A DNA stretch of 64,000 nt from Odobenus rosmarus divergens. Lineage: Eukaryota > Chordata > Mammalia > Carnivora > Odobenidae. Shown in pieces: positions 10,694 through 22,029 of this stretch (position 1 is the stretch's first letter; each line of letters begins with the position of its first letter). The notes below the pieces were generated by a model. The model searched no databases, was not told the DNA's origin, and saw nothing but the letters and a program-made list of their open reading frames with translations. The stretch covers positions 577,482-641,481 of the forward strand of contig NW_004451512.1 in assembly GCF_000321225.1 (NCBI RefSeq), in the 5' to 3' direction. The position numbers and the translations under genes are program-made.

Positions 10694-12466
10694 GTAAGGC
10701 TTCTTTAAATAATTTTTTTCCACCCTGGAACTAAGTTAGATTATTCATATTGCATTTATGGATGTGCTTCAGCTAATTGTTAAATAAATAAAATGTAAGC
10801 ACGACATGCTATTTATGAATATTTTAAAAAGATATCTGGAGGAGAATTTAACATGCTTTGAGGGCAACCCAGGAACTTTTTAGCCGAACTACAACTATGT
10901 TGTGGCTTATTGTGATTTTCCATTACTCGCCAATTTATTTATGCCCTTTCAAGCCGAATGTGTAGATGCAAGTTGTTCTGCTTTATAAATGTATCTGCGA
11001 AAAGCCCGTAAGGAGTCACATGTAGTTCACTTGGAGCATTTGTTTTTATTTTGCATTAGAGGACCTGCTTTCCTTGCAGCGCAATGAAAGCCAGCTTGGA
11101 GACAAATTCGCTCCTAGGCAAGTGCAGCGCTAGGAGCGGATCACACATCCCTGGCTTTTGTTTCTCTAGAAGCAAGCCCTCCTACATGTCGCCGCCGCGG
11201 ATTTCTCCCGCGGCGAGCGTCGCTCGGGCTGCACTCACCGGGCCCGCGGCCTGGTGCTCCCCCGGCGCCTGCGGTCGGTGCGCGCTACACCCGCAGGTGC
11301 GGGCCCCTACTGCTGGCCCTTTTCTTGGAGGCCGAATCCCCCCAGGCCCCGCGGTTGGGGGCGCGCCCCCCCAGCCCCGCAGGCGCACGGTCGGGGTCGG
11401 AGCTCCAGGCCGGGAGAGGAGCCCGGCGAGGCCGTCTTCCAGGAGGGCGTCGTTACACGAGAGCTGAGCACAGACCGGCTCGGCCTTGGCCAGGCCGCCC
11501 CGGGACCGCTGCGGGCTCTCGGCTCCGGGCCCCTCAGCACGGGACTTGGCGGGCGGAGAGGACGCTCGGGCCGTCTCCTCCCGTCCCCGGTCTTCCCTTC
11601 CCTCCCAGCCTCTCCTCCCGCCGCAACCCGGCCGCCGGCATTTTCCCGTGAGGTGGTCAGCCGACTGCCGGGCGCATTGTCTCATCCCTCCGTCTCCGCG
11701 TCCCTAAGTCCCCGATGTGTGTGGCTGTCTGCGTGACAGATGGTGCTTTGGGGAGCCGCGAGGGCATAAGGGTCAATTTTCTGTAGAAAGGAGCCTTCGC
11801 GTTTTCAGTCATTGTTTTTTCGGAAAAGCCTCCCGCTCCCGGCCGCCTGTCCGCCGTCCGCGCTCGGGACCCAGGTTCATCTCCAGCGCGGGGCGCCCTC
11901 CGCAGCCACGGCCGCCCCGCACGCCCCAGACTAGCTTGAGGGCCACAGGCGCCGCAGTCTCCGGCTGCTGGGTCTAAGGCCCTCGGGGCAGGAGCGCCCT
12001 CGGCGTCTCCCCGCCCCGCGAGAACCCCAGAAGTGCTCGCCGTTCGTAATCATTCGTTTGTCAGGGACCGGGAAGTGAGGCCGACTGCCTTGCAGAGTCG
12101 GTATTCGGCCGGAGCAGGCACAGAACGCGGTCGCAGCTTCCTGGGCCTGCCCTCTCCCCGGGGGGCCTGGCCCACAGACCGGTCTCGGCCTCTCGCAGGC
12201 GGAGGAGTCCGGGATGCGGCCGGGGCCCAGCCGGGACCTCGCTGGCCCCGGCCCCGTGGGGAGGCGCGGGGTTCAGGCCCTCGGGCCTGCCCCTCTCGGC
12301 GCGCTCCCTTCCCCGCGGGGCCAGCTCCGTCGAGCGCGCCCGCCTAGGGTGGGGAGGGGACCCGGGACGCGCCGAGGGCCGACTTGGTAGGCCCTCGCTT
12401 GCTCTCCCTCGGATCCAAAGAAGACCCTGCTTCCTTTAATTGATTGATTTTCTGGCTCCCCTTCAG
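10694..12466 (+). other. NHLH2: Predicted NHLH2 5' UTR intron
   Basis: It begins GTAAGG and ends in a pyrimidine-rich acceptor, 'ttctggctccccttcag', with AG at 12465-12466, giving 1773 bases. The first 400 bases are AT-rich and the rest is the 5' part of the CpG island. Long open frames on both strands in 11182-11736 are products of high GC content. A 14-bp GC palindrome GGGGGCGCGCCCCC lies at 11357-11370. Confidence 0.55.
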
Positions 12467-13175
12467 CCTCCAAAATGATGCTGAGTCCGGACCAAGCCGC
12501 CGACTCGGACCACCCCAGCTCGGCGCACTCGGACCCGGAGTCGTTGGGCGGCGCGGACGCCAAGGTGCTGGGCAGCGTGTCGGACCTGGAACCGGTGGAG
12601 GAGGCCGAGGGCGATGGCAAGGGCGGCAGCCGGGCCGCGCTCTACCCGCACCCGCAGCAGCTGAGCCGCGAGGAGAAGCGCCGCCGCCGGCGCGCCACGG
12701 CCAAGTACCGCTCGGCTCACGCCACCCGCGAGCGCATCCGCGTGGAGGCCTTCAACCTGGCCTTCGCCGAGCTCCGCAAACTGCTGCCCACGCTGCCCCC
12801 GGACAAGAAGCTCTCCAAGATCGAGATCCTGCGTCTGGCCATCTGCTACATTTCCTATCTCAACCACGTCCTGGACGTGTAGGGCCTGGGGCGCGGCGGG
12901 AGGCCGCCGGTCCGGAAGCCGGGGCAGCGCCACCGACCCGGGCGGCCGCCGTGGGGCTGGCGGACAAGGCGGTGGCCCAGCGGGACGGCCGCCGGGAGAG
13001 GCCTGGACGCGGGAGGAAGCTCGCCACGCGTTTGAGTTCTCTCCGGTCAGCAAGGAGACGAGGGGTTTCCAAATGGGGAAGGTGGGGTTGTCTGGCGAGC
13101 CTGGGGTTTGCAGGGGGCATTTTCCAGGCCAGGCGTGCCTCCTGGAGGCACCCGAGACGCACCGCCTCCAGGCCT
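11180..13175. promoter_or_regulatory. NHLH2: CpG island over NHLH2
   Basis: The stretch is strongly GC-rich with abundant CpG, in sharp contrast to AT-rich flanks. It spans most of the intron, the coding exon and the first 290 bases of the 3' UTR. Extended islands of this sort over small developmental transcription-factor genes are usual and often Polycomb targets; that last point is knowledge of the class, not something visible here. Confidence 0.85.
12475..12882 (+). CDS. NHLH2: NHLH2, neuronal bHLH transcription factor
   Basis: Complete 135-codon frame in one exon, the family's full length. Residues 1-60 are an acidic, serine-rich N-terminus ([23 protein letters not shown]). Residues 64-75 are very basic ([12 protein letters not shown]) and form a likely nuclear-localisation and basic stretch. 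The bHLH runs from about 73 to 131: DNA-contact ATRERIRV with the conserved E86 and R87, helix 1 [17 protein letters not shown], loop LPPDKK, helix 2 [21 protein letters not shown]. It ends right after helix 2, as known for this protein. NHLH proteins dimerise with E proteins on CAGCTG E-boxes; NHLH2 acts in hypothalamic and developing neurons and is linked to body weight and puberty in mouse. NHLH1 shares the bHLH but has a different N-terminus, which excludes it. Start: first of two adjacent ATGs, A at -3, eight bases after the splice acceptor. No frameshift or lost residue is seen. Confidence 0.98.
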   Translation: MMLSPDQAADSDHPSSAHSDPESLGGADAKVLGSVSDLEPVEEAEGDGKGGSRAALYPHPQQLSREEKRRRRRATAKYRSAHATRERIRVEAFNLAFAELRKLLPTLPPDKKLSKIEILRLAICYISYLNHVLDV

Positions 13176-14126
13176 CCCCTCCGTGTGTTAGGATCCCTTT
13201 AAGGGTAGTTGCTTTAGCTCACTGGAGACTTTGAGTTCTCCTACATTTATCTCCCACAGATCTTCATGTTTTGAAAGAATGAGGGCAGAAGCTCAGAGTA
13301 GAGTCCTAACTTTAGACTATTTGGGATTTTTCTAATTGACAAATCACCTAACATTTGGAGGGTCTGGGAGAGACTCTCCTCCAATGTAGATTTAAGGCAC
13401 AGAAAGGTGGAACAGGAAAGTTTCCGTTCTGCTGTGGAAAGGAAGTTTATATCAGAATCCAAATAAAACAGACAAACCCTCAATATTGGTAAGCTCAAAA
13501 GATACATTGAGAATAGACACACTGTGGGAAGATTTGAGCTGGGTGAGATTTAAACCCCAACGTATGACACTGATGTAGACAAGAGAATCCATAATTAAAT
13601 GGAAATTTTAATATCTGATTGCTTTTTCAGGCGAAGTGCCCCTTTATATATCCAAAAAACATCTATTTGTGACCTTAAACATGTGGACCCATAGGTGCAG
13701 TTAGAAAAAAAACAACCTATTTTTATTTATGTTAGAAGGAGTAGAGTATTTTTTTCAAGACATTTATTTTTCAGAGTGGTGACAATTTTACTTTGGATAC
13801 TCTGTGCCAATTTATTTATAGTCAAGTGTTTACACTTTTTCCTGTGGAATAATTATGTCTAACTTTTTATGTGTTTGTTGAGATTATACTGTGGTCTTTC
13901 TTTTTGCTCTAATTATATTGCACTTGTATAACAAATTTCCCACTTCTCCCTGTTTCTAAACATATTTTATATATTAAGATGTTTGTTCTTGAAAGGTTCT
14001 TTTGTTGTGAGATCAGCAACACTAGCACTTCACTATTATAGTTTTTTAAAAAAAGTAAGTGTTGTTATTCTTATCTGTAGTTATGTCTGAAAAGTACAAA
14101 CTGTTTATAAGGAGAGTAGCTTCTTT

Positions 14127-14144
14127 GTGTGTGTGTGTGTGTGC
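14127..14144. repeat. (TG)n run in NHLH2 3' UTR
   Basis: Nine GT units followed by a related 'tgtttgtgcgtg' stretch. Confidence 0.85.
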
Positions 14145-14478
14145 TGTTTGTGCGTGGGATGATTTTAGGAAATTAAGTTATTTTCCTAAAAAAAAAAATT
14201 CAGAACTACTTTCCTCTGTGACAACCAAAAAGAAAAGTCTATAACCTGAAAATGTTTCATGTTCTCAGCTGTGAAACTCTTAAAACAAGGAGTGTATTTT
14301 AGAGACAAGGGAAAAAAAAAAACCGCATCTGCTATCCAAAGATTTTAGTCTTTTTCAGGGTTTTTTTGTGTCTCTGTTGCTTTATATAATGCAATATTTT
14401 GTAGTGAAAATAGATATAATCTGGTTTCTATCTGACAAGTTTTTCATATCTCATGAATGGTGCGCTGTTTTGCATATA

Positions 14479-14539
14479 AATAAAGGTATCAAATAAAGTC
14501 CTCTCCTTTATTTAAAGCATACGGTCTAAAAATAATAAA
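14479..14539 (+). terminator. NHLH2: Cluster of three polyadenylation signals
   Basis: AATAAA occurs at 14479-14484, 14492-14497 and 14534-14539 on the sense strand of NHLH2. This is the first such cluster after the stop codon, and the implied 3' UTR of about 1.6 kb is reasonable for this gene. Which signal is used cannot be told from sequence. Confidence 0.6.
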
Positions 14540-14799
14540 CCTACTTGTTAAGCATGAAATATATTAATGGACACTCCTCAAAAAGGAAATAATTAAAAAA
14601 AAAACCCACAACCCCCCCCCAAATCTTAACATATTTGTGTATTGAGATACTTGATGCTTTTCCTAAACTTGGATCCTGACCAGTCTACATAGGTGTTCCA
14701 CGTATGATGGTGACATAGATAACGTTCCTCTGAATGAGGAGTAAATTACAGTGTTTATATAAAAATATTACTTGAATCATGGATTCCTTTGCCCTAAAA

Positions 14800-14905
14800 A
14801 GAAACTTAGTAATTAACTCAACCTCTTCAAATTTGAGCTAGGAAACTGAGGCACAGGGAGGTTAAATGCCCTACACTAAATCACATGGCTATTTGCTAGC
14901 AGTAA
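14800..14905 (-). mobile_element. MIR fragment, reverse
   Basis: The central MIR core in reverse: 'gaaactgaggcacaggga', 'ggttaaatgccctacac', 'aaatcacatggctatttgc'. Confidence 0.6.
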
Positions 14906-16030
14906 GAAAACCCCAAGATGATGACACTCAGTCCTCATGGCACTTGTTAAGAACAAGGTGTATACTGCAGCACTCAAACATCTAATTAGGACATAGATTT
15001 AAGACATGACACCTGCAAACAAACAAACAAACAAAAAATTAAGTCCTGGACCAACCTTGGGATATTAAGAATGTCATCTGCTAAAACCTGTAAAAATGTG
15101 AAATTGTCTGTCTATAAGCAGAACACATGAATAACTTTAAAACTTCATACACATGTACAAAATATACACATACATATACACACATGTATAAGATATTATG
15201 AACTATGAGTCTATATCACACCAAATCTCTGGTTGCCAAGTAAAAAGTGTAATTACATGGATACTTGGTTTTATGTCTGTGAATCATCTGGGATTATGAG
15301 CATTTTTCACTTTTCACCCGTGTATCTTATAGTCAGGTTCACAGACACCTAGTGAGACTTCATTCTCTCCTTCACATGGAGGTAGGTGCTTAGTAGGAAT
15401 GCTCTTTCTAGGGCATGAAAAGGAATGGTGCCTTCTTTGGCTTTGTATCTGGAGTCCTGGCTACTGCAGCAGTGGATGGTTAATCCAGCCTCCAGACATG
15501 CTGTCTTTGGATGCACTGTTTGGATTGAGGTCTTCCCACCTTTAGGAATGGTCCCACTCCTGACAGCACTTTACTATTACACTACAGAAAAACTGGCCCT
15601 GCTCCTATGCCAAAGAAATGGAGTCAACTTCGAACCTCTAAAAACTTTGAGGGCCTCCCTTTTCCTGGTTTATGAGCGCAATTTCCAACTGACCTACACA
15701 GACCTCCCAGTGACATCTAGGAAGGATGTTTTAACTCACCCCCCAGACTACGGCCCTCACCCTTGGTGTTAACCTGAGGCGGACAAGGACAAGGGGCAAA
15801 GCACAACATCCCTTCCCAGCTACATGGGTCCTGTGGTCCCAGGAGAGGATCTCTGCAATGTCATTTCAGATCCAAGGCTGTGTAGCACCCTCTCAAGAGA
15901 AAGGGGGCACGGGGGCACTCTGCTAGACCAGAGGGAAACTGACTCATCCCTGGCGTGTAACACGGGCTCAGTGCTGTCCAGCCACAGGCAAGGGAGTAAT
16001 GACTCTTCTCTGAATAATGACGGTGAGCCT
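14906..16030. other. No gene seen
   Basis: Intergenic. The open frame at 15425-15772 (115 codons) has no recognisable domain, no CpG-rich start and no splice context, and I do not call it a gene. No repeat family is recognised. Confidence 0.5.
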
Positions 16031-16034
16031 TCAA

Positions 16035-16290
16035 TCTTACATACAAATATTTATTGAGGACCTACTGTGTGCCGGGCATTGTTCTACTAGATGCTGAAAA
16101 TAGAGCAACAGATGAGATAAAGCCTGGAGAGGAGCAGTACACTGACAACAAATAAATAAACGTATTTAATTTCAAGTTTTGCTCAGTGCTATAAAGAAAA
16201 ACAAAGCAGGGTAAAGAAAGAGACATTGGCAGCAGAGGGTGCTGCTAAGGGTATGATTTTAGGGCTGTGAGGGAAGGCCTCTTGGAAGAG
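16035..16290 (-). mobile_element. L2 LINE 3' end, reverse
   Basis: It starts with the reverse of the L2 terminus, 'atttattgaggacctactgtg' and 'tgccgggcattgttctac', then continues with 'gagataaagcctggag' and 'aaggcctcttggaagaggc'. Confidence 0.75.
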
Positions 16291-16299
16291 GCGGAGACC

Positions 16300-17105
16300 T
16301 GGATCCGCCTCACTGGCAGCTGCCAAGGTTGCTGCTACTTGTAGTGCCCTGTCTTCTCACATCCTGTTACCATGTCCTGTGCTTATGCCACCAAAACCAG
16401 TGCAGCCGACCTCTCACCACGCCCCACTGGCAGCGGCCTCATCCTTCACCCCCAGCTTGCTCTCTCCCTACACAGACTATGGACCGCAGTTCCCTCAGCT
16501 GCTCCTCTGACCTTATGCCCTCTGTCCCAGCTGCCCACATCTGGCCAGTGCATCGCCACTCCCAAGAAAACCTAGCCCCACCCGGCCCAGCCAACAAGGC
16601 CACCTGTGCTGAGTATTTCTATGCCAAGATGGCCGCTTCACTTCTGCCACTGCACAGAGACATCCAGAGAAGAGGGGCAAAAGTCTTGAGCAAAAAACCC
16701 TTCCCTTGCAGGGAGAGGGCAATGGGAGGGCAAGCCACTGACAGTATGGGTAGTGGGATGGATTAGGAGAGGAAGAACAGACTGAGGACAGGGGGTACAT
16801 GTGGAAAGAAATGGGGCTGGATGGAGGAGGAGAGAAAGCCTGCTTCCCGTATGAAACCTACTCTTGGGGATTCCTCCAGTGGCCCTGCCCTATGACCACA
16901 CTGCCTGCTATGACGAAGAAGACAGAGCCAACCTCTGGAATGCTGTGACGTATCCAGTTCCCATCACGGCCATCTGTCTCTGGAGGCCAGTCTTCCTCCT
17001 ACTGAAGTTTGGGGGAAGCAGGGGATAAGGGGCAGAGGACAGCCAACTCAAGTGCATGTATAGCCAATACCCTTTTCCAGGCCTAGAAGGGCTCTAGCTC
17101 ATTGT
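16300..17105. other. No gene seen
   Basis: Moderately GC-rich intergenic DNA. The open frames at 16329-16766 and 16513-16800 overlap on opposite strands and show no known domain. No repeat recognised. Confidence 0.5.
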
Positions 17106-17109
17106 TGGG

Positions 17110-17320
17110 ATAGTAGGAATACTAACAGCTAATATGCCCTCAGTGTGTACTGTATGCTTACTGAGTTAAGGCCTTTGCATGCATTATTATCTCATTTAAT
17201 TCTCACAGCAACCCAACTAGGTAGGTAACTGTTACTGTCTCTACTAAGCAAATGAGCAAACTGAGGCTTAGAGAAATTACATAACTTGCTCAGAGTCATG
17301 AAGCCATGTTTGTTGGTTTC
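17110..17320 (-). mobile_element. MIR SINE relic, reverse
   Basis: Near-complete reverse MIR: 'attatctcatttaattctcac', 'gcaacccaactaggtaggt', 'aactgaggcttagagaaatt', 'acttgctcagagtcatg'. Confidence 0.8.
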
Positions 17321-17750
17321 ATGAAGCGCATAGCTTTAGGGGTCATACTCAACAGTTTTCCTTTGCTAAAGGGTGGCTGTGCCAAGCATGCACCTTACCT
17401 TTGGCCCTGGCACCCCATCTCCCCAACCATGTGCTTAGGAGAAGCTTCAGTTCAGGTCATGCCTAAGGAATGTAGGTCCCACAACCAAGAGGATGGAGGG
17501 AGGCTAAGACTGAGTCTGTCCTCTGCTTGCCAAGTTCAGCACGTGCCTGAGCTTGGAACTAAGCTGTTGGGAGGCAGGGGAGCCTCTTTCTATATTGTAG
17601 GAAGACACTGCAGGCTCGTGGCAGCCCTGGACCAGCTCTTCCTGAAGGAGACTGGAGCTAAGCGGACACTGTCCGAGACATTACTATTCACCACCTGCTC
17701 TTCTGTCTACCCCACCCACAGTCCTTAGCACACTAGGTCCGTTCTCACGT
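17321..17750. other. No gene seen
   Basis: Unique-looking sequence. An open frame at 17306-17728 begins inside the MIR relic and has no recognised domain, so it is not called. Confidence 0.5.
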
Positions 17751-17754
17751 TGGC

Positions 17755-18115
17755 CTGAGAAACATCTTTTAAAGTTAGCATGCTAGTCCCTGCCTGAAAG
17801 CTCTTCTTGACTTCCCACTGCTTATAAATAAAGCTCGTTTTTCTCCAGGCATAGAAATCTTTCACAAGCATGTTGCAGATACTCTCTAGCATCATCTTCA
17901 GCCACTCTCCCTGGAGTTAAATGTTCCTGCCAAATTCAGATTTCCTCTCTTCCCTGGAGATGCCTGATCCTTTCTAACCTGTGCCTGTGTACTTACTCTC
18001 TTTCTGCCTGGAATGCTTTTCCTCCACTCTTATTTTTTGCCCGGAAAATTCCAGTTATTCCATTGTCACCCAACTCAAATGTAAACACTTTACAAAACTT
18101 TCCTCAGTTTCTTTG
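17755..18115 (+). mobile_element. L2 LINE relic
   Basis: Forward L2 3' half: 'gaaagctcttcttgacttccc', 'tctttctgcctggaatgctt', 'ttccattgtcacccaactc', 'aaactttcctcagt'. It is diverged and frame-broken. Confidence 0.65.
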
Positions 18116-18189
18116 GGCAACATTAGCTGCTCTGTTCTCTGAATCCCAAATACAAACATCATTATAACCAGAATTATTTGTTTCTCCTA

Positions 18190-18425
18190 TCCCTGTGTTT
18201 GAAACCCAGGAGTCTGGGGCCAGGTTTAGACTCTGGCTCCAATTCATTCTATGTGTGCGATGTTGAATATGTTACTATACTTCCTTAAGCTGCCATTATC
18301 AGATGTGTAGGATGGGGTGATATATGCACCTATCTCAACTCCATGTTTCCAAAGGATAATGGAGAGTGCTTACCAGAAGAGGAAGAATACAATAAGAGCT
18401 GGATGATTGTGAGCTATTGTAATTA
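18190..18425 (+). mobile_element. MIR SINE relic, diverged
   Basis: Order of motifs fits MIR: 'gtctggggccaggtttagac', 'ctggctccaattcattc', 'gttgaatatgttactatactt', followed by a weak 3' half. Confidence 0.5.
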
Positions 18426-18500
18426 CTGTTCCATTTACAGCATGCATAGGAAGTTGTATAGGAGAAACTAAAAATAATACATTAATAATTCATTAATGTG

Positions 18501-18697
18501 GGCGCCTGGGTGGCTCAGTTGGTTAAGCGACTGCCCTCGGCTCAGGTCACGATCCTGGAGTCCCTGGATCGAGTCCCGCATCGGGCTCCCTGCTCGGCGG
18601 GGAGTCTGCTTCTCCCTCTGACCCTCCCCCTTCTCATGTGCGCTCTCTCTCTCTCATTCTCTCTCTCTCAAATAAATAAATAAAATCTTAAAAAAAT
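18501..18697 (+). mobile_element. Full-length CAN SINE with target duplication
   Basis: Complete copy from 'ggcgcctgggtggctcag' to the A tail, flanked by perfect 12-base repeats 'ttcattaatgtg' at 18489-18500 and 18698-18709. The body ('gactgccctcggctcagg', 'tccctgctcggcgggg') is close to the 4981 and 55035 copies. Confidence 0.95.
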
Positions 18698-18984
18698 TTC
18701 ATTAATGTGTTAATGAGCTGTGGTCTCCATCAACTGTATTCACCTGCATATGACACATAACTAGCTCTACAAAAAGTCAGACAGAAATAATCCCAGTCCT
18801 ATAAGACAGAAAACATTACAGGTAAGTAAATAGGATGTGAGAGAATAAAACATAAAAGCATACATTCAAAGTTATGCACATGTCTGCAGCCCCCACCCCA
18901 CTCCACGTGGGAGGCCTGTGCTATGCCTTTTCTCTTTTCATCGTGGTTGCCCCTCGGCACTGCTGCTGTCACAGGCACTATCGC

Positions 18985-19225
18985 AGAGAGGTCAGGAGCA
19001 TGGACTCTGACAGAGCACGCCTGTGTTCGAACCCCAGCTCTTCTACTAACTGGCTTTGGCCCTGAACAAATTCCTGAGTTCTCTGCCTCAGTTTATTCAC
19101 CTGTAAAATGGGGGTGATTAGTCGGCCCTATCCTGTAGCATTGTTAGGAAGATTAATTGAGTTAATTCACATAAAACACTTAGCACATGTCTGGTATATG
19201 TTAAGAGCTCAGTAGCACTTACTAT
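18985..19225 (+). mobile_element. MIR SINE, well preserved
   Basis: Nearly full-length: 'gtcaggagcatggactctga', 'ctgtgttcgaaccccagct', 'gttctctgcctcagtttat', 'cacctgtaaaatgggggtga', 'gcacatgtctggtatatg'. The tRNA-related B box is still readable. Confidence 0.85.
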
Positions 19226-19790
19226 AACGGCTTTTTAAAAGTTAACTTATTTTTGAGGTAATGAGGAGAGAAATTGTTGGAATTTCCCGTCCAGTTTGGC
19301 TAAGTATTTCCAGATCAGGAGGGAAGTTCCTCCTCTCCTTGCTGACATTCCAGAAAGACACCAGGAGAAAGGGACAGGCTATCAGGGATCATGGAAAAGG
19401 TGTAAGACCCGCGGCTATAGGAGAGGGGAAGGGCCCTCTCCAGAATCTCCTGGGGTTAAGATGGGACAACTGGGGGGAAAGGACATGGGGTTAGTCTGCC
19501 TGAAAGGCTCAGAGGGTCAGACCAACTCAAGGGAAAGAGATAAAGGAAACAGCCTCCAGAGCTGACTCTGTGGGGCAGGACCTGGTGCATCCTCTCCTGG
19601 TCGATAAAAGTAACAGGGGCTGGGGATTGTTTCTGGAACAGTGGGAGCTGAGCTGTGTTGGAGGTTGGAGGTCTGGTTTGCAACGTGGGGAGGTTGCCTT
19701 GGCTCAGGTGTGAGTCGATTGGGGTGAGTAAAAATCAATCAGCATAAATTTTCTGAGCAATTACATTAAAAAAAAAACACTTAATGGAGA
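19226..19790. other. No gene seen
   Basis: Purine-rich unique sequence with short overlapping open frames on both strands. No domain or repeat recognised. Confidence 0.5.
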
Positions 19791-19794
19791 ACTT

Positions 19795-20370
19795 AAGAAC
19801 ATCTACAAAAGCAAAGGGCACAGTAAACTGGATTCTAATACCCCGATGTTTCATTTATACTCTTACCCATACTCTCCCCCTACCTCATTGGATTATTTGA
19901 AGCAAATGCCGAACATGGCACCATTTCACCCATAAATGCATCAGTAAGTATCTCTAAAAGATACAGACTTTTCTTTAACTTAACTAAATTACCATCATTA
20001 CTGTGAAACAAATTAGCAGTATTTCCTGATTATCATCAATGAGCACCTACATATTTGAGGGGAATTTTACAGCTGGCCTAACCTACCTTTCCCAATTATC
20101 TTTTTCTTTCTTTCTTTCTTTTCTCTTTTTAAGATTTCACCCATTTATTTGAGAGAGAGAGAGCACGGATGAGTTGGGGGGGGCAGAGGGAGAGGGAGAA
20201 GCAGACTCCCTACTGAGCAGGGAGCCCCACGCAGAGCTCAATCCCAGGATCCCAAGATCATGACCTGAGCTGAAGGTGGATGCTTAACTGACTGTGCCAC
20301 CCAGGCGCCCCTCAATTATCTTTTTTTCTCCAGCCAGTTGGCTTGTCTTTCTGATGGTCCTCTATTTTAA
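19795..20370. mobile_element. Ancient L1-type relic split by a SINE
   Basis: The motifs 'ggattatttgaagcaaatgcc', 'gtaagtatctctaaaagata', 'attaccatcattactgtg' match an ancient L1-associated block that also appears, more completely, at 31010-32330. The SINE at 20106-20312 interrupts it; the sequence resumes as 'ttttctccagccagttgg'. Orientation relative to the L1 consensus is not certain. Confidence 0.55.
20106..20312 (-). mobile_element. CAN SINE, reverse, with target duplication
   Basis: Complete reverse copy ending 'gccacccaggcgcccc', flanked by 'caattatcttttt' at 20093-20105 and 20313-20325. The tail region has become a (CTTT)n run at 20101-20122. Confidence 0.93.
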
Positions 20371-21034
20371 AAATTCACCCCATGTCCTCTTTAACTTTGG
20401 CACTTTCTCCCCCCTCCCTACACAACATGAGGGCCCCTGTCACCACCCTCTCCCTGCCTCATCATGGAGGGACATGCCTGAGACACTGGCCGGTTCAGCA
20501 CAGTAGGCCATTCCGCAGTCTAAAGCTGCTGTGGGGGTATGCTTGGGTAGCTCGCAGGTAGTAGCTGGTTAACTACAACCCAGGGTAAAAGACACACTGC
20601 CAAAGCCCAACTCAGACAGATTTCAAAGATTTAAAAACAAAAAATCAGGTAATTCTCTTAGCTGTTGGTGGGGAACTGGGATGAGGAGCTGCCTTGGAGA
20701 AGGAAGAATTCTGGGAAATTAGGAGTATGGACCTGTCAGCCCTCCCTCCCTGACGGCAATACCTATGGAGGCCTGAGGATTATTAACAGCAGCAACGAAT
20801 GCCCCTAGCATGGTCCTCTCAGCTCAAAAAGTCTGTCACATATGCTATTTCTGTGAGTCCTTCAGGCCCCTAGGACAGCGGTATGACCAACTGACATCCT
20901 GAGTGGTTAAGTGGCTCAGCCATGTCTCATACCCTGTCTGCAGCAGAGCTACCTAGAAGACTTGACAACAATCCTATGCTCCTTCCACACACAGACCCCA
21001 CACTGTCTGCCCTGGGTCATAGCCTGGTGACTAA
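20371..21034. other. No gene seen
   Basis: Unique-looking intergenic DNA without recognised coding or repeat content. Confidence 0.5.
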
Positions 21035-21215
21035 CAGACGTATTAGCAAGAACTGCACTAACTTAGCACTTACCCTTGGCCAGGCACTTTCCATGATTAA
21101 CTCACATAATCCTCCAACAATCAGTGACTCAGGAGCCCTTATTATTCCTAAATGACACAAGAAGACACCAAAAACACAAAGAAGTTAAGAAACGTGCCCA
21201 AGGTCACAGAGCTAG
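21035..21215 (-). mobile_element. MIR SINE relic, reverse
   Basis: Reverse MIR: 'agcacttacccttggccagg', 'attaactcacataatcctcc', 'gaagttaagaaacgtgccc', 'aaggtcacagagctagc'. Confidence 0.75.
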
Positions 21216-21245
21216 CAAGCTTTGAATGGGAAATGAAGCTGAAGG

Positions 21246-22029
21246 GCAGTAAAATTCAAAAGCTTATATTTTGAAAAAAGGGAAAAAGGAAAAAAATACA
21301 AGTTTCTTTTTTGTGGGAAACAAAATACCACACAACACTACAGGAATTAAAAGAGCACATTTCTCTTAAGCAGCCTGGGCCCCAGACCAGACATTGGCCC
21401 GGCCCCCTGGACTTGTCCTCACATGCTGAGAGACATCAACATCACCAAGTGGAGCAGGTGACTAGGGCACAAGTGTGGGGCGTGGCTCTGAGCCTGGCTC
21501 TGGGAAGCTGAGTGCTGACAACATCAAGCTGCACTAGGCCAAGCCCTGGGAAGGTCCAGAATGAGTCACTGATGCAGGATGACCCTGACAACACTTAGAC
21601 TTTGGGAAGTGTTCAGAAAGCCTCTGTGGTCAGTACACAGACTCCTTGTACAATTCTAAATAAATGGAAAAAGAAACAAGTGTTCTCACTAGAGAGGCTG
21701 CATGCCAACACCAAAGGCTCACACAAAGAACATGAACCTACCCAGGACTCACACACCTACTGCATCCTTGGGTCCTGGGTGTGTGACAGATGCCACAGCC
21801 CTACAGCAGTCACACACACACCTGCAGACGTCTCCCCACCTTATTCTTTATACCCAGCTCTATTTCTGGACTTTGCTATCAATACTGCCTCATGCCAGAC
21901 ACTGTTTTGTCATGTGGTGTGAGCAAGAGGAAATGGTACTTACTACAGGAGCTAATTATTAATTTTTTAAAAACCCTGAAACCCTAATTAAAGTTTTGGG
22001 TGTTTTTTTGTAGTTGGGACTTCAAGAGG
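21246..22029. other. No gene seen
   Basis: Intergenic DNA leading up to the GC-rich block. Open frames at 21602-21987 overlap in several frames and are CA-rich without a recognisable domain. Confidence 0.5.

Larger units (their letters stand above)
12883..14560 (+). other. NHLH2: NHLH2 3' UTR (predicted)
   Basis: The sequence after the stop is GC-rich to about 13175, then AT-rich, and holds no recognised interspersed repeat before the polyadenylation signals, as expected for a conserved UTR. It contains AU-rich words such as 'tttttatttatg' (about 13720) and 'aatttatttatag' (about 13810), candidates for mRNA-stability control, and a (TG)n run at 14127-14144. The end is placed just after the last AATAAA. 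Confidence 0.65.

Noticed and set aside
11182..11736. Overlapping open frames of 108-167 codons on both strands in the CpG island
   Set aside because: Stop codons are rare in GC-rich DNA; no domain, no sensible start context, and they lie in the predicted NHLH2 intron.
12444..13202. 252-codon plus-strand frame overlapping NHLH2, and 196-codon minus-strand frame at 12463-13053
   Set aside because: Both are by-products of the high GC content of the real NHLH2 exon; the amino-acid make-up (Gly/Ala/Pro/Arg-rich) and lack of domains fit a shadow frame.
15425..15772. 115-codon plus-strand frame
   Set aside because: No recognisable domain, no CpG island or splice context, and length within chance range for a 64-kb window.
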